Of a stretch of DNA of 64,000 nucleotides, positions 1-8,881 are shown piece after piece. Both the position numbers and the translations under genes were made by a program. Position 1 is the first letter of the stretch, and each line of letters begins with the position of its first letter. A model generated the notes under the pieces. The model saw only the letters and a program-made list of their open reading frames with translations, was not told where the DNA came from and did no database searches. Source of the stretch: Caballeronia sp. LZ062 (GTDB lineage Bacteria; Pseudomonadota; Gammaproteobacteria; Burkholderiales; Burkholderiaceae); contig NZ_JARTWB010000001.1 in assembly GCF_031450785.1 (NCBI RefSeq), positions 1,252,195 through 1,316,194 of the forward strand, in the 5' to 3' direction.

Positions 1-433
1 TGAATGCTGGCATCATTACGGCGGAGACGGCGGCAGCCATTGTGACTAACTCGGTTGCTCCGAGCGTTGCAGTAGAAGGGGCAGCGGCAAGAGCAGGCAG
101 TGCCGCCGACATGCGCACGGGTACGCAGTTGCGCAATCGATTGGCTTTTCAGGACGCTGGGCTGCTGGATTGAAGCGGGGAACTGACCGAAGCGGCGATT
201 CAAAATTCTCGGAGGATCAATTCGTCTGGTTCCGGCACGATCAACAATCCGTCTATCGTTCAAGAACTGACGAAAGATGGTTCTAATATTGCTGATTGGG
301 GAAAGTACACAACGCAATCAGTGACTGCGCCCAATGGACAATCATTGCAGATTGACTACTATATGAATTCGAAATCTGAAAAATTGATTACGCCACGCCT
401 GATTACAAGGTGAAGGGAGTTGTTCTACCATGA
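1..433 (+). pseudogene. cdiA: CdiA/BcpA C-terminal toxin tail, partial and doubly broken
   Basis: This is the 3' end of a large CDI exoprotein whose 5' part lies outside the window. Reading from base 3 gives a pretoxin-like segment (ETAAAIVTNS, TGTQLRNRLAFQDAGLLD), then an in-frame TGA at 171-173. The same frame continues with SGELTEAAIQNSRRI and DGSNIADWGKYTTQSV, which resembles toxin tails I know from filamentous hemagglutinin/CdiA proteins. A second lesion lies in the A-run near 380-384. Adding one A there restores DYATPDYKVKGVVLP and a stop at 431-433 that overlaps the immunity start by ATGA. What I see is one stop and one frame slip; the ancestral reading is inferred. Sequencing error is the alternative explanation, most likely for the homopolymer slip. 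Confidence 0.7.
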
Positions 434-858
434 TGGTTCGTTATGCTAGGGAACGCGGTTTTAAGGGACAAGGGTGTGATCCGCTGCTTACCCTTGGACG
501 GATATATCTTGTGATGGGTGTTGTGATAAGGCCTGCGCCGTATCAAGTGCAAGTATGCATTCTCACAGATACCGATCCGGGAGACCACCGAGATGGTAAG
601 CCATACTCGGATGGCGGGCCTGGCTTGTTCGATATGAACTTTTTTGACATCGCAGATGTGGATGTGCCACCGGACTGGTCGATGATTGATCAAGGGAAAG
701 GTTATTACACCTTGAGCCCAAAAGAATTCGGCGGTGACTTCTGGGATCGCTTTCACGATGGGGATTCTCGGGCGGAGACGACCTTTGAACAAGTGTTAAA
801 AAGACTAGAAGTCTTCCACTCTGGGGAAAATCCTTCAGACCACTGTGATCATGTTTAA
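430..858 (+). CDS. Probable CDI immunity protein (CdiI-like)
   Basis: A 142-residue, acidic, soluble protein without signal peptide or membrane segment. Its ATG at 430 overlaps the restored toxin stop (ATGA), the usual spacing of a cdiA/cdiI pair, so position argues for an immunity role against the toxin just upstream. The frame is uninterrupted, unlike the toxin. The middle is rich in Asp and Gly (DGGPGLFDMNFFDIADVDVP) and the C-terminal part has FWDRFHDGDSRA. I do not recognise the immunity family. A second ATG at 433 could also be used. If it is expressed, the cell would keep protection while having lost the toxin. Confidence 0.6.
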   Translation: MMVRYARERGFKGQGCDPLLTLGRIYLVMGVVIRPAPYQVQVCILTDTDPGDHRDGKPYSDGGPGLFDMNFFDIADVDVPPDWSMIDQGKGYYTLSPKEFGGDFWDRFHDGDSRAETTFEQVLKRLEVFHSGENPSDHCDHV

Positions 859-1207
859 CAAGACCCAGCAAATGAAGTAGTCGAAGGCTTGCGAGCCACG
901 GCGCGAGCAACTACGTAACAAGGGCGGAAGCAGCGGCAGAGGGGCAGCCCGGCAAACCGATGAATAATAGCGTTCCCGGTGGGAAAATGGGCGCCGATGT
1001 GTTCAAAACACGACCATTGTCTCACCTTCAACCACCAGTTGAGTTTTGTATGAAGCCGATATTGGGCTCAGCGGCAACATGTCTCGTAGTAATCAAACCG
1101 GCACAGGTGTTGTATTCGAGTGACGGATTGCTGTACGACCGATCATTACAAGACAGCAACTTCTATTGGAAATCGAGGCTAGAGCTAGGGTTCAAGAGGA
1201 AGTAACG
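859..1207 (+). other. Degenerate region between two immunity genes
   Basis: No continuous reading frame. Short coding-like stretches appear in different frames: VVEGLRATARA, then REQLRNKGGSSGRGAARQTDE about one frame away, then GGKMGADVFK, then DGLLYDRSLQDSNFYWK. This suggests a second toxin tail that has collected several frameshifts, as expected upstream of the immunity-like pseudogene at 1208. The toxin family is not recognisable and this reading is an inference. Confidence 0.35.
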
Positions 1208-1698
1208 ATGCTGTGTGGCGATCCCAGTACGCTCGCGATTTGGCGCGATCCAATTGCGTCTTGGTCGGACGAGAGGGTTGAGAATGGTTGTTTCGGTTAC
1301 TTTGTAGGGAGTCGTTTGTTTCTTTTGTTCTTCTTTGTCCACGCTTGGCGTAGACCTGGATCTGTCGAGTACAGTCAACAGCATGAAGAATGGTGTAGAA
1401 GACAAACGATTGTTCTCTGCAGCAGTCGTTGATGTCTATGAGGAGCTTTGCGATAGGGCCTTTCCCCCTGTCGATTCATGCGCGAAAGAAAGTGACTTCA
1501 AACATCTCGTCTCCGTTGGAAGTCTGTTAGATGAAGGTCACAATGTCTTTCTAATCGAGTGGAAAAGATCGGGCAAGGATCATTTACGGTTGTAACGAAG
1601 ACGTTGATAGCGTGATGGATGTTATGCTTGATCGCGATAGTTTCCAGTCAGTGGTTCGAGAAGTCGTTGAGGAGTACAAAAACCTACCACATAATTGA
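1208..1698 (+). pseudogene. Immunity protein pseudogene, Imm42-like, frameshifted twice
   Basis: Starts at ATG 1208 behind an AGAGGA ribosome site. The first frame reads MLCGDPSTLAIWRDPIASW and NGCFGYFVGSRLF, the GDP-xx-AI-W/F start typical of Imm42-type proteins. Near 1315-1335 the frame shifts to LSTLGVDLDLSSTVNSM and VVDVYEELCDRAFPPVDS. Near 1575 it shifts again to IIYGCNEDVDSVMDVMLD and REVVEEYKNLPHN, stopping at 1696-1698. The three pieces join into one protein of about 160 residues, normal for the family. The family name rests on remembered resemblance. As it stands the gene cannot make the full protein. Confidence 0.5.
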
Positions 1699-1720
1699 TG
1701 TGAAACAATGTGCCCGCGGT

Positions 1721-2196
1721 CACGACACCGACCACTACGACTCCAAGCAGCAGGGCGCCGGAGTAGGTGTGAGTATCCCGGTGTCGGGCGTGGGCAAGCC
1801 GAGCGTGTCGGCCAGTGTGAGCCAGCAGCAGATGAACTCGGACTACGCGAGCGTGAGCGAGCAGTCAGGGATCAAGGCAGGCTCGGGCGGGTTCGATATC
1901 GACGTGAAGGGCAATACTGACCTCAAAGGCGGCGTCATTGCGAGCGAAGCGGACGCGTCGAAGAACAGTCTGAACACGGCAACGCTGACGTACAGCGACA
2001 TCGAGAATCACGCGAACTACGATGCGTCGTCGTTTGCGGCGAGCGGTGGCTATAGCTTCGGCGGTGGCGACGGTGACAAGAGCGGGATCGGCAAGGATCA
2101 AAAGGGTGTGGCGAACAACACCAATCCAGTGCCAGGCACGGATCTGCCGAAGAACGACAGCGGAGTAACGGTTGCGCCGCCTGTGGCGATGGCAGC
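1721..2196 (+). pseudogene. Stranded CdiA/FhaB repeat fragment
   Basis: An open stretch of about 158 codons reads GVGVSIPVSGVGKPSVSASV, then QQQMNSDYASVSEQSGI, KAGSGGFDIDVKGNTDLKGG and ATLTYSDIENHANYDASS. This is the hemagglutinin-repeat sequence found shortly before the toxin part of CdiA/BcpA proteins. It has no signal peptide or secretion domain, and around 2196 the frame loses resemblance to the family. Such a piece downstream of an immunity gene is the usual footprint of an orphan cdiA-CT module formed by recombination through the conserved repeat. It cannot be exported on its own. Confidence 0.65.
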
Positions 2197-2709
2197 GTCG
2201 TCGCGGTCTTCAAGCTGCGTGGCGATCCCGCCTGGGCATTTCACGCAGCGCCAATGCCCGCATGAACTCTGCTTCCCGTCCACGGCTCGAGTACCGCTTC
2301 GGGCTGTCACTCCTTGCTGCTCTCTTGGGGGGCTCGGTGGAAAATTTAGGAATGCGACGACTTGCAGTATTCGGCGTCGGACGATTAAGGTACAGACCAC
2401 AGCTCGCGTGAAACGCGGATGGGGGAGACTTGCAATCGCGATTGGCAGGAGAATCTCACCGGCCTCCGAAACAGGCTTTTGACTTTCATCTTGTGATTCA
2501 GTTCGTTCACTTTTCTCCGGTCGATCGAAAATAAGACGGGGTGTTAGCCAATTTCACGCGCGAATGAGACTGCTTCGTCAGTCTCGTCGACGACAAACAA
2601 CGTTCCTTTTATGGTACGCACGAGTGATTCTGACTATCGATAAGGCAATTCGTACACCTAAGGTACACAGTACGTTAGCGAGACATTTCGCCCTAAACCC
2701 TAGAAATCT
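2197..2709. other. Gene-free stretch before the acyltransferase
   Basis: The frame of the repeat fragment stays open to 2482, but its composition (Arg, Ser and Thr rich) no longer resembles a CdiA protein. From 2483 to 2709 the sequence is relatively AT-rich and must hold the promoter for the acyltransferase and cdiB pair. A short hairpin lies at 2566-2585 (GAGACTG / CAGTCTC, 6-base loop) without a T-run. Nothing else is identifiable. Confidence 0.4.
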
Positions 2710-4737
2710 ATGAATGTCCTCGTTTCGCCGGGGGCTGTTCGCCCCGCATCTGAAAAATACCGGCCCGAAATTGACGGTCTGCGGGCAGTAGCGGTATTGG
2801 CAGTGGTCATGTTCCACGCCTTTCCGACCCTCGTCCCGGGCGGCTATGTCGGTGTCGATATATTCTTCGTCATTTCAGGTTTTCTGATCACCGGGATCCT
2901 GCTTTCAGAATTGGACGAGGAACGCTTCAGTGTTACTCGCTTCTATGGACGCCGCGTCAGGCGAATCTTTCCGGCGTTTGTTTTGGTGTTGGGCTTCGTT
3001 TTTTCGCTCGGCTGGTTCTCGCTGTTCAAGACCGAATACAGAGATCTAGGCAAACAGATCGTGTCCGGCGCCGCGTTCGTGGCGAACCTCGCTTTCTGGA
3101 AAGAGGCCGGCTATTTTGACAGCGCCGCCGACACCAAACCTTTACTGCACCTGTGGTCGCTCGGCGTTGAAGAACAGTTCTACATTCTCTGGCCGCTGCT
3201 GCTGGCATTCGCACGGCGGCGCCAAATCGGCCTCGCGAGACTGATGCTCGGAATATCCGTGGTCTCCTTTGGTGTCAACGTGCTGCTAATCAATCACCAT
3301 CCGGCGGCCGCATTTTATTCACCCTTTAGCCGCTTCTGGGAGCTCCTTGCCGGCGCGATGCTCGCCTACGTGATGCGGTCATCGCTCGATCGAAATGCGG
3401 CTGCCCCGCGCCGACTGCCGATGCTCGGCGCAATGCTATGCGTCGCGGCCATGTTCGCGCTAAACCGGAACTCGGCGTTTCCCGGATGGTGGGCGCTGCT
3501 GCCTGTTGCCGGGGCTTCCCTGTGCATCTACGGCAACGGCGCGGATCCCGTGGCGCGTCACGTACTGAGCCGACCGGTGATGGTGTGGATCGGCAAGATC
3601 AGCTATCCACTTTACCTCTGGCATTGGCCGTTGCTGTCGTTTGCGACCGTCCTCGCTGGTGCGCAGCCAGCCGCCCAGGTGCGCGCCGTCCTCGTCGGGA
3701 TTAGCGTCGTGCTCGCGTGGGCCACCTGCGCGGTGATCGAGAAGCCCATCCGTTTCGGCCCGAGCCGTCGCATGAAGGTAGTCATCCCGTGCGTGCTGGT
3801 CGTGCTCATGGCCTTCCTAGGTGGCATGGCCTGGATGCGCGACGGATTCGGGTTTCGTAAAGGCTATAGCCTAGGTGCCGACGTGAACACCGCATCGCTG
3901 GGGGCAGGGCGCGAATACACGGAACGCAATTGCGGTGTTTCCTCGCGGGACGAGCATCTTTTCCAGTTTTGCGCACAGGACAGCAGGGAACCGCCGCGTG
4001 CCGTCGTATGGGGCGACAGCAAGGCTGACGCCACGTATTGGGGCCTCGTGCGGCAGTCGGCACAGGGGCTTCGCTGGCGCCTGATCGGGCGTGCGAGCTG
4101 CGCGCCCATGGTCGGCGCTGCCCGGCTGTCGTCTTACGCGAATGACAATCCAGACGAATGCGAACGGTCCAACCGGATCGCCGCGCAGGCGATCGCTTCC
4201 GATCCGCACATCGAACTCGTCCTGCTGACGGGAGCCGCCCGCGTGCTGGTCGGGCCTCAATACGGCAATGCCGTGACCCGCAAGCCGGATGTGAACGGCG
4301 CGCTCGACGGTCTCGATGCCGCGATTACTTCCTTACAGCGTGCTGGCAAGAAGGTCGCGCTGCTGATGGATAACCCGACCTTACCCGATCCGCGTGAATG
4401 CATGGATCGCAGGTTGATGGCGTCTAGCGCAGTCCGGAAGTCCCTCGGCGTCGACCGAGCCGGCTCTTCGGCACCTCGGTGCACGGTTTCCTATGACGCG
4501 CACCTGGCAGCCACGGCCGCGTATCGCTCGATCATGACCATCCTGCACGACAGGCACCCGGAGGTTTCCTTTTTCGACCCGGCAACAGTTTTGTGCGATC
4601 GGCGAAAAAATGCCTGTTCGATTACGAAGGACGGCGCATTCCTCTACAGCTATGGCGATCACGTATCAGATGCCGGCAACAAGCTGATCGCCGATTACAT
4701 CCTGCCTGAACTTGAAGTCAGTTTGGCCAGCAAATAA
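2710..4737 (+). CDS. Acyltransferase-3 / SGNH fusion (OafA-like)
   Basis: A 675-residue membrane O-acyltransferase. The N-terminal acyltransferase-3 domain (about residues 15-375) has YRPEIDGLRAVAVL and FHAF with the conserved His near residue 36, GGYVGVDIFFVISGFLI, and about ten hydrophobic segments ending in an IEKPIRFG-type motif. The C-terminal periplasmic SGNH domain (about 390-670) has GDS near residue 434 and DHVSDAGN near 648. Known relatives transfer acetyl groups from the cytoplasm to surface polysaccharide or peptidoglycan. The substrate here is unknown. It ends 10 bases before the GTG of cdiB, so the two are probably one transcript. In Burkholderia CDI loci the small bcpO gene usually sits in this position. 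Confidence 0.85.
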   Translation: MNVLVSPGAVRPASEKYRPEIDGLRAVAVLAVVMFHAFPTLVPGGYVGVDIFFVISGFLITGILLSELDEERFSVTRFYGRRVRRIFPAFVLVLGFVFSLGWFSLFKTEYRDLGKQIVSGAAFVANLAFWKEAGYFDSAADTKPLLHLWSLGVEEQFYILWPLLLAFARRRQIGLARLMLGISVVSFGVNVLLINHHPAAAFYSPFSRFWELLAGAMLAYVMRSSLDRNAAAPRRLPMLGAMLCVAAMFALNRNSAFPGWWALLPVAGASLCIYGNGADPVARHVLSRPVMVWIGKISYPLYLWHWPLLSFATVLAGAQPAAQVRAVLVGISVVLAWATCAVIEKPIRFGPSRRMKVVIPCVLVVLMAFLGGMAWMRDGFGFRKGYSLGADVNTASLGAGREYTERNCGVSSRDEHLFQFCAQDSREPPRAVVWGDSKADATYWGLVRQSAQGLRWRLIGRASCAPMVGAARLSSYANDNPDECERSNRIAAQAIASDPHIELVLLTGAARVLVGPQYGNAVTRKPDVNGALDGLDAAITSLQRAGKKVALLMDNPTLPDPRECMDRRLMASSAVRKSLGVDRAGSSAPRCTVSYDAHLAATAAYRSIMTILHDRHPEVSFFDPATVLCDRRKNACSITKDGAFLYSYGDHVSDAGNKLIADYILPELEVSLASK

Positions 4738-4747
4738 GGAAATAGAT

Positions 4748-6559
4748 GTGAAGAACATGAATGCGCGCAATTGCTTGCAGATTGCGTTTGCAGGCTTGAT
4801 CGTGACGGTGGTCTCGCATAGCGCATGGGCACAGAACGTGTCGCCAGCAGACGAGGCTGCCGCGGCTCGCGCCAACGCAGAACAGAACCAGCAGGTTCAG
4901 CAGCAGCGCGCCGCTCAGGAACGCGAGAAGGCCGTCAATGCGTCGTCCGTCCGGTCGACCGCGCCAGTAGACGGTGCCCGTCCTCAACTGCCGCACGAAT
5001 CGCCCTGCTTTCGCATCGACGCGTTCGCGCTCGACGTGCCGGCAACACTGCCTGATGCTGTGCGTGCGAAGGGGGCATCCGCCCTGCCGCTCGACCCCTT
5101 TGGCTTCGCGCGTGATTGGCTGGTCCACTACGACGGCCAATGCGTCGGCAAAGACGGCGTGAACGTACTCACCAAGGGATTGCAACAGGCGATACTCAGT
5201 CGCGGCTATATTACGACTCGCGTGCTGCTGCCCGAGCAGGATCTGTCACGCGGCGTATTGAAGTTCGCGCTGGTGCCCGGCGTGATCCACGAGGTTCGGT
5301 TCGCCGGACCGATTTCTTGGGGCACATGGAAGACCGCATTCCCGACGCGCCCCGGCGACGTCCTCGACCTGCGCGACCTCGAACAAGGCGTCGAGCAGAT
5401 GAAGCGCGTCGCATCGCAAGACGTCGACATGAAGATCGAGCCGACTAACGTACCGGGCGAAAGCGACGTCGTTCTGACGCTCAAACGTGCTAAGCCGTGG
5501 TCACTCGTCGCCTCGGTCGACAATTCGGGCAGCCGCGCGACCGGCAGACTGCAAGGTAACGTGAGTCTCGGCATCGACAACCCGCTGGGACTGAACGACA
5601 TCTTCACTATCGGCGCAAATCAAGATCTTGAGTTCGGCGACAAGGGCTTGGGCTCACACGGTTTCAACGGCTCGTATTCGGTGCCGTGGGGCTATTGGAC
5701 CGCAACGCTGTTCGGCAACACGAACACGTACTACCAACAGATCGCGGGCGTGAACCAGACATTCGTGTCGAGCGGCAACGCGCAGACGGCGGGATTGAAG
5801 CTGGCACGCGTGCTCCACCGCGGCCAGAACGATGTCTTCGGCGGCTACGCGCAGTTGTCGAAGCGCTTCGGCGCGAGTTTCATCGACGACACCGAGATCG
5901 TGCTCCAGCACCGCAACAACACGTTCTTCGAAACGGGGCTGACCCACCGCCATTACTTCGGCGGGGCGCAGTTCGATGGCTCGCTCGCGTACCGGCAGGG
6001 GATCAATGATCTCGGCGCAACCGGGGACCCCTCGCAACCGGCGGATGCCAACATCGCGCCGACGCCTGCAACGAAGCCGGCAGGTCCGACCTATCTGTAC
6101 CACATGGCCGTGCTGGATGCGAACCTGTCGGTGCCATTCGCAATCGCATCGCAACCGCTTCGATACGTGACTACGTTCCACGGCCAATACACGAACGACA
6201 CGCTGTTCTACATCGACGATATAACGATCGGCAGCCGATACACCGTGCGCGGTTTCGATGGTGAGCAGATGCTAGCAGGCGAAAAGGGCTTCTATTCGCG
6301 CAACGAACTGCAAGCGCCGATCGGCAAGACCGGGCAGACGCTGTACGCGGGCATCGACTACGGCCACGTATTCGGACCGAACACGGCGTTTCTTGCAGGG
6401 ACGCAACTCGTCGGTGCGGTGATCGGTATTCGCGGCGGCGTGCCGTCGAAGTATGCAGGCTTCAGTTACGACCTGTTCGCCGGCACACCGCTCTACAAGC
6501 CGGCCACGTTGGATACGTCACGCGTGACGGTCGGTTTCCAGATGACTGCGCAGTTCTAG
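4748..6559 (+). CDS. cdiB: Two-partner secretion outer-membrane transporter (CdiB/ShlB/FhaC family)
   Basis: About 603 residues. GTG at 4748 is preferred because AAGGA lies 7 bases upstream; ATG 4757 is the alternative. A signal peptide (IAFAGLIVTVVSHSAWA) is followed by a Gln/Ala/Arg-rich helix, a POTRA domain (about 85-165, with RGYITTRVLLPEQDLSRGVL), a second POTRA-like segment, then the beta-barrel. The lid-loop motif VRGFDGEQ is present near residue 500 and the chain ends in aromatic F (MTAQF), as outer-membrane barrels do. It should export a CdiA-type exoprotein through the outer membrane. No intact partner is seen here. The gene looks undamaged, so it may serve a CdiA encoded elsewhere or one lying left of the window. 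Confidence 0.9.
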   Translation: MKNMNARNCLQIAFAGLIVTVVSHSAWAQNVSPADEAAAARANAEQNQQVQQQRAAQEREKAVNASSVRSTAPVDGARPQLPHESPCFRIDAFALDVPATLPDAVRAKGASALPLDPFGFARDWLVHYDGQCVGKDGVNVLTKGLQQAILSRGYITTRVLLPEQDLSRGVLKFALVPGVIHEVRFAGPISWGTWKTAFPTRPGDVLDLRDLEQGVEQMKRVASQDVDMKIEPTNVPGESDVVLTLKRAKPWSLVASVDNSGSRATGRLQGNVSLGIDNPLGLNDIFTIGANQDLEFGDKGLGSHGFNGSYSVPWGYWTATLFGNTNTYYQQIAGVNQTFVSSGNAQTAGLKLARVLHRGQNDVFGGYAQLSKRFGASFIDDTEIVLQHRNNTFFETGLTHRHYFGGAQFDGSLAYRQGINDLGATGDPSQPADANIAPTPATKPAGPTYLYHMAVLDANLSVPFAIASQPLRYVTTFHGQYTNDTLFYIDDITIGSRYTVRGFDGEQMLAGEKGFYSRNELQAPIGKTGQTLYAGIDYGHVFGPNTAFLAGTQLVGAVIGIRGGVPSKYAGFSYDLFAGTPLYKPATLDTSRVTVGFQMTAQF

Positions 6560-6591
6560 GGAAGCTGAGAGTTGCTCGTTCGATTGATCGC

Positions 6592-6867
6592 ATGGTGGCG
6601 GTGAACATCAACCCGGCGGTGACCTTAACCGATGTGAATGTCTCTGCCGCGAGCAACGTCCCAATCACGATCTCGCTGGACACGCAAAGCGGCTCTAGCT
6701 ATTACCGTCAGACAGAATCTGGGCTGATGAGTAACGGTAGGCATGTCGGATGCCCGAAACATTTGGTAGCATGCGCAGATGGGTTCACCATCGAAGGTAC
6801 TCGTATGACGAATAGCAAACGCTTGCATGACACAGACTGTGCGGCGTTCCCCGTCTCATTCACGTAA
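6592..6867 (+). pseudogene. Possible CdiA/FhaB repeat scrap
   Basis: Directly after cdiB an open stretch contains AASNVPITISLDTQSGSSYY and RQTESGLMSNG, which resembles the strand-turn-strand units of hemagglutinin repeats. The resemblance ends around 6750, and the rest (HVGCPKHLVACADG) looks unrelated. There is no signal peptide and no ribosome site. The most likely reading is a short leftover of a former exoprotein gene between cdiB and the next gene; chance resemblance cannot be excluded. No other gene is seen between 6560 and 6919. Confidence 0.3.
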
Positions 6868-6919
6868 CAGTTTCCCGTTCAAATTACGGCGAAGCGCAAT
6901 ACGCTCCCCGCTAACAGCA

Positions 6920-7600
6920 ATGCCCGCGCGATGCACGCCCTTGCTGACCGATGCACCCGCCGACGTGCGGCTATGGCTGATCGACATCGATCTGAACGCG
7001 CCGCTCCCGGCGTTAGATGAGGGCGTGCTGCAAGCCGACGAGCGCGAGCGTACACGGCGCTTCCTGCGGCACGGAGATGCCGCTCGCTTCGTCACGATGC
7101 GCGCCACGCTGCGCCGCCTGCTCGCTGCTGATGTCGGCATCCCTGCCGCTATGCTGCCGCTCTTTTCGGACGCGAACGGACGTCCCGTGCTCGGTATGCG
7201 CAACGGGCCCGATTTCAACGTGTCGCATTCGGGAGCGCATGGCCTGATCGCGATCTCCTTCGAGCGGCGCGTAGGCGTCGACATCGAAGAAGCGCGGCAA
7301 GCATTCGACTGGCGCGAACTGCAAGCCACCGTTCTGCATGCCGAGGATCAGCGCGTGATCGACGCCATGCCGCAAGCCGATCAGCTCGACGCATTCCTGG
7401 CATGCTGGACCGCTAAGGAGGCGGTGCTGAAAGCGCATGGCGTGGGAATCGGCAGTCACGCGCTGACGATGCCTTCTTTTTCCGTCCTGCCGCGCGACGG
7501 CATGCGCTATGCGTTGTCCATCGAAGCAGGCCGGTTTCGCGCGGAATCCGTTGCAGCGCCCAAGGGCTATGCAGCGGCGCTTGCCTGGTCGGACCAATAA
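6920..7600 (+). CDS. 4'-phosphopantetheinyl transferase superfamily protein
   Basis: A 226-residue Sfp/Gsp-type enzyme that moves the phosphopantetheine arm of CoA onto a serine of acyl- or peptidyl-carrier proteins. Visible motifs are FNVSHSG (CoA binding), GVDIE (Mg-binding Asp and Glu, about residue 120) and WTAKEAVLKA. The length fits the Sfp group rather than the short AcpS group. The frame is open further upstream to 6827, but the extra 31 residues are Arg/Ser rich and unlike the family, so ATG 6920 is chosen although no clear ribosome site precedes it. No polyketide or peptide synthase lies nearby, so the carrier is unknown. Confidence 0.88.
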   Translation: MPARCTPLLTDAPADVRLWLIDIDLNAPLPALDEGVLQADERERTRRFLRHGDAARFVTMRATLRRLLAADVGIPAAMLPLFSDANGRPVLGMRNGPDFNVSHSGAHGLIAISFERRVGVDIEEARQAFDWRELQATVLHAEDQRVIDAMPQADQLDAFLACWTAKEAVLKAHGVGIGSHALTMPSFSVLPRDGMRYALSIEAGRFRAESVAAPKGYAAALAWSDQ

Positions 7601-7603
7601 CCG

Positions 7604-8110
7604 TCAGACCGCCTGGCCGCGCAGCAAATCACGATGCGTCAGATAGAGACGCAAATCGAATTCGATCTGGTGGTAGCCCGGCTGCATCAACTCGCACAGG
7701 CGGTAAAACGCCTTGTTGTGATCGCTTTCCTTGAGGTGCGCGAGTTCGTGCACCACGATCATTCGCAGAAATTCCGGCGCCGTGTCCCTGAACAGCGACG
7801 CGATGCGAATCTCCTTCTTCGCCTTGAGCTTGCCGCCTTGCACTCGCGAGATGGCGGTATGCAGGCCGAGCACGTGGCGCAGCACATCCAGCTTGCTGTC
7901 GTAACAAACCTTGTCGATGGCCGGCGCGACGCGCAAGAACTCATTCTTCAGATCCGCGCAGTACTGATACAGCGCGCGGTCCGACTGCACGACGTGCTTG
8001 TGAGGATATCGCGCGTCGAGATACGGCCCGAGCTGTTGCTGGGCGATGAGTCGGCGCACCTTGTCCTGTAGCGTGTTGGGGTAGGCGCTCAGGTATTTCA
8101 GGTGTTGCAT
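7604..8110 (-). CDS. YgjP-type zinc metallopeptidase (DUF45)
   Basis: About 168 residues. The catalytic signature HELAHLKESDH (HExxH plus a third His) lies at about residues 125-135, followed by the family's C-terminal part (MQPGYHQIEFDLRLYL). Relatives are small cytoplasmic metal-dependent hydrolases of the WLM/SprT-like group with poorly known substrates. The start MQHLKYL at 8110 is chosen because the longer frame upstream is Arg-rich and unlike the family. It converges on the phosphopantetheinyl transferase with only 3 bases between. Confidence 0.8.
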   Translation of the reverse strand: MQHLKYLSAYPNTLQDKVRRLIAQQQLGPYLDARYPHKHVVQSDRALYQYCADLKNEFLRVAPAIDKVCYDSKLDVLRHVLGLHTAISRVQGGKLKAKKEIRIASLFRDTAPEFLRMIVVHELAHLKESDHNKAFYRLCELMQPGYHQIEFDLRLYLTHRDLLRGQAV

Positions 8111-8340
8111 GACGGCTGATGAGAGAGATGACTTTGCAGCGTGCGTCGACGCGCGGCGGCAATCGCGCGCAACGGTTCCAGGCTTCATTTTAGTCATAGA
8201 CGCGCGAGCTCGCCGACGAAGCGCGCGAAGCGTGCCCCAACGCACGCAATTGCGTAAGTTTGTGTATCGCCGCGCGCATTGAAGCATGTGCCGTGCGAAT
8301 ATGCGCGCTTTCTTAAGCACGCGGTTCAAGGCAGGTTTAC

Positions 8341-8847
8341 ATGGCATCGAGCAAGGCCCATCACGCGACGGGATGGGCAGCGGGAATCATCGCGGCGGCG
8401 CTGGTCAGCAAAGCGGCTGGCGTGAATTACCTTTCCTGCGCGTTGGCCGTTTTGGGCGGCGTGGTCGGCGCGACTGCACCGGACTGGCTCGAAGTCGCAT
8501 GGTGGACCAGGAAGCGCAAGCTATGGGTCACGCATCGCACACTCACGCACTGGGGCGTGGGCTGGGCGGCGCTTCTCGCGTTGTCGTGGCACTTGCTCGG
8601 ACGGCACCCCGCAGTGCCGTTCGCATTCGGCTTCGCGTGCGGTGGCATCATGCATCTGCTGGCCGACTGGCCAAACCCGCTCGGCGTGCCGTGGATCGGC
8701 GCACGCCATTCGCTCAGGCTATGGACGAGCGGACATTGCGACCTGATCGTCGTTGGTGCCGCCTGGCTTGCGGCACTTTATGTCGCCGATGGTGTCTGGT
8801 TTCATCATGAGTATGGGCGCATGTTGCTTGGCGTGCTGCGCGCCTGA
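8341..8847 (+). CDS. YdjM-like inner-membrane metal-dependent hydrolase (DUF457)
   Basis: A 168-residue membrane protein. It opens with SSKAHHATGW, has THRTLTHW in the middle and HLLADWPNPLGVPW later, the His/Asp set typical of the YdjM/DUF457 family of membrane-bound putative metal hydrolases. About four hydrophobic segments are visible. The length is normal for short family members. Function in the family is little known; some members are LexA-regulated. No LexA box was seen here. Confidence 0.8.
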   Translation: MASSKAHHATGWAAGIIAAALVSKAAGVNYLSCALAVLGGVVGATAPDWLEVAWWTRKRKLWVTHRTLTHWGVGWAALLALSWHLLGRHPAVPFAFGFACGGIMHLLADWPNPLGVPWIGARHSLRLWTSGHCDLIVVGAAWLAALYVADGVWFHHEYGRMLLGVLRA

Positions 8848-8881
8848 TCGTCGATTCATTCACGCTTACCGGACTTGACCC

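Noticed and set aside
6592..6867. An intact small gene after cdiB
   Set aside because: No ribosome site or signal, and only the middle resembles CdiA repeats, so it is listed as a low-confidence remnant instead.
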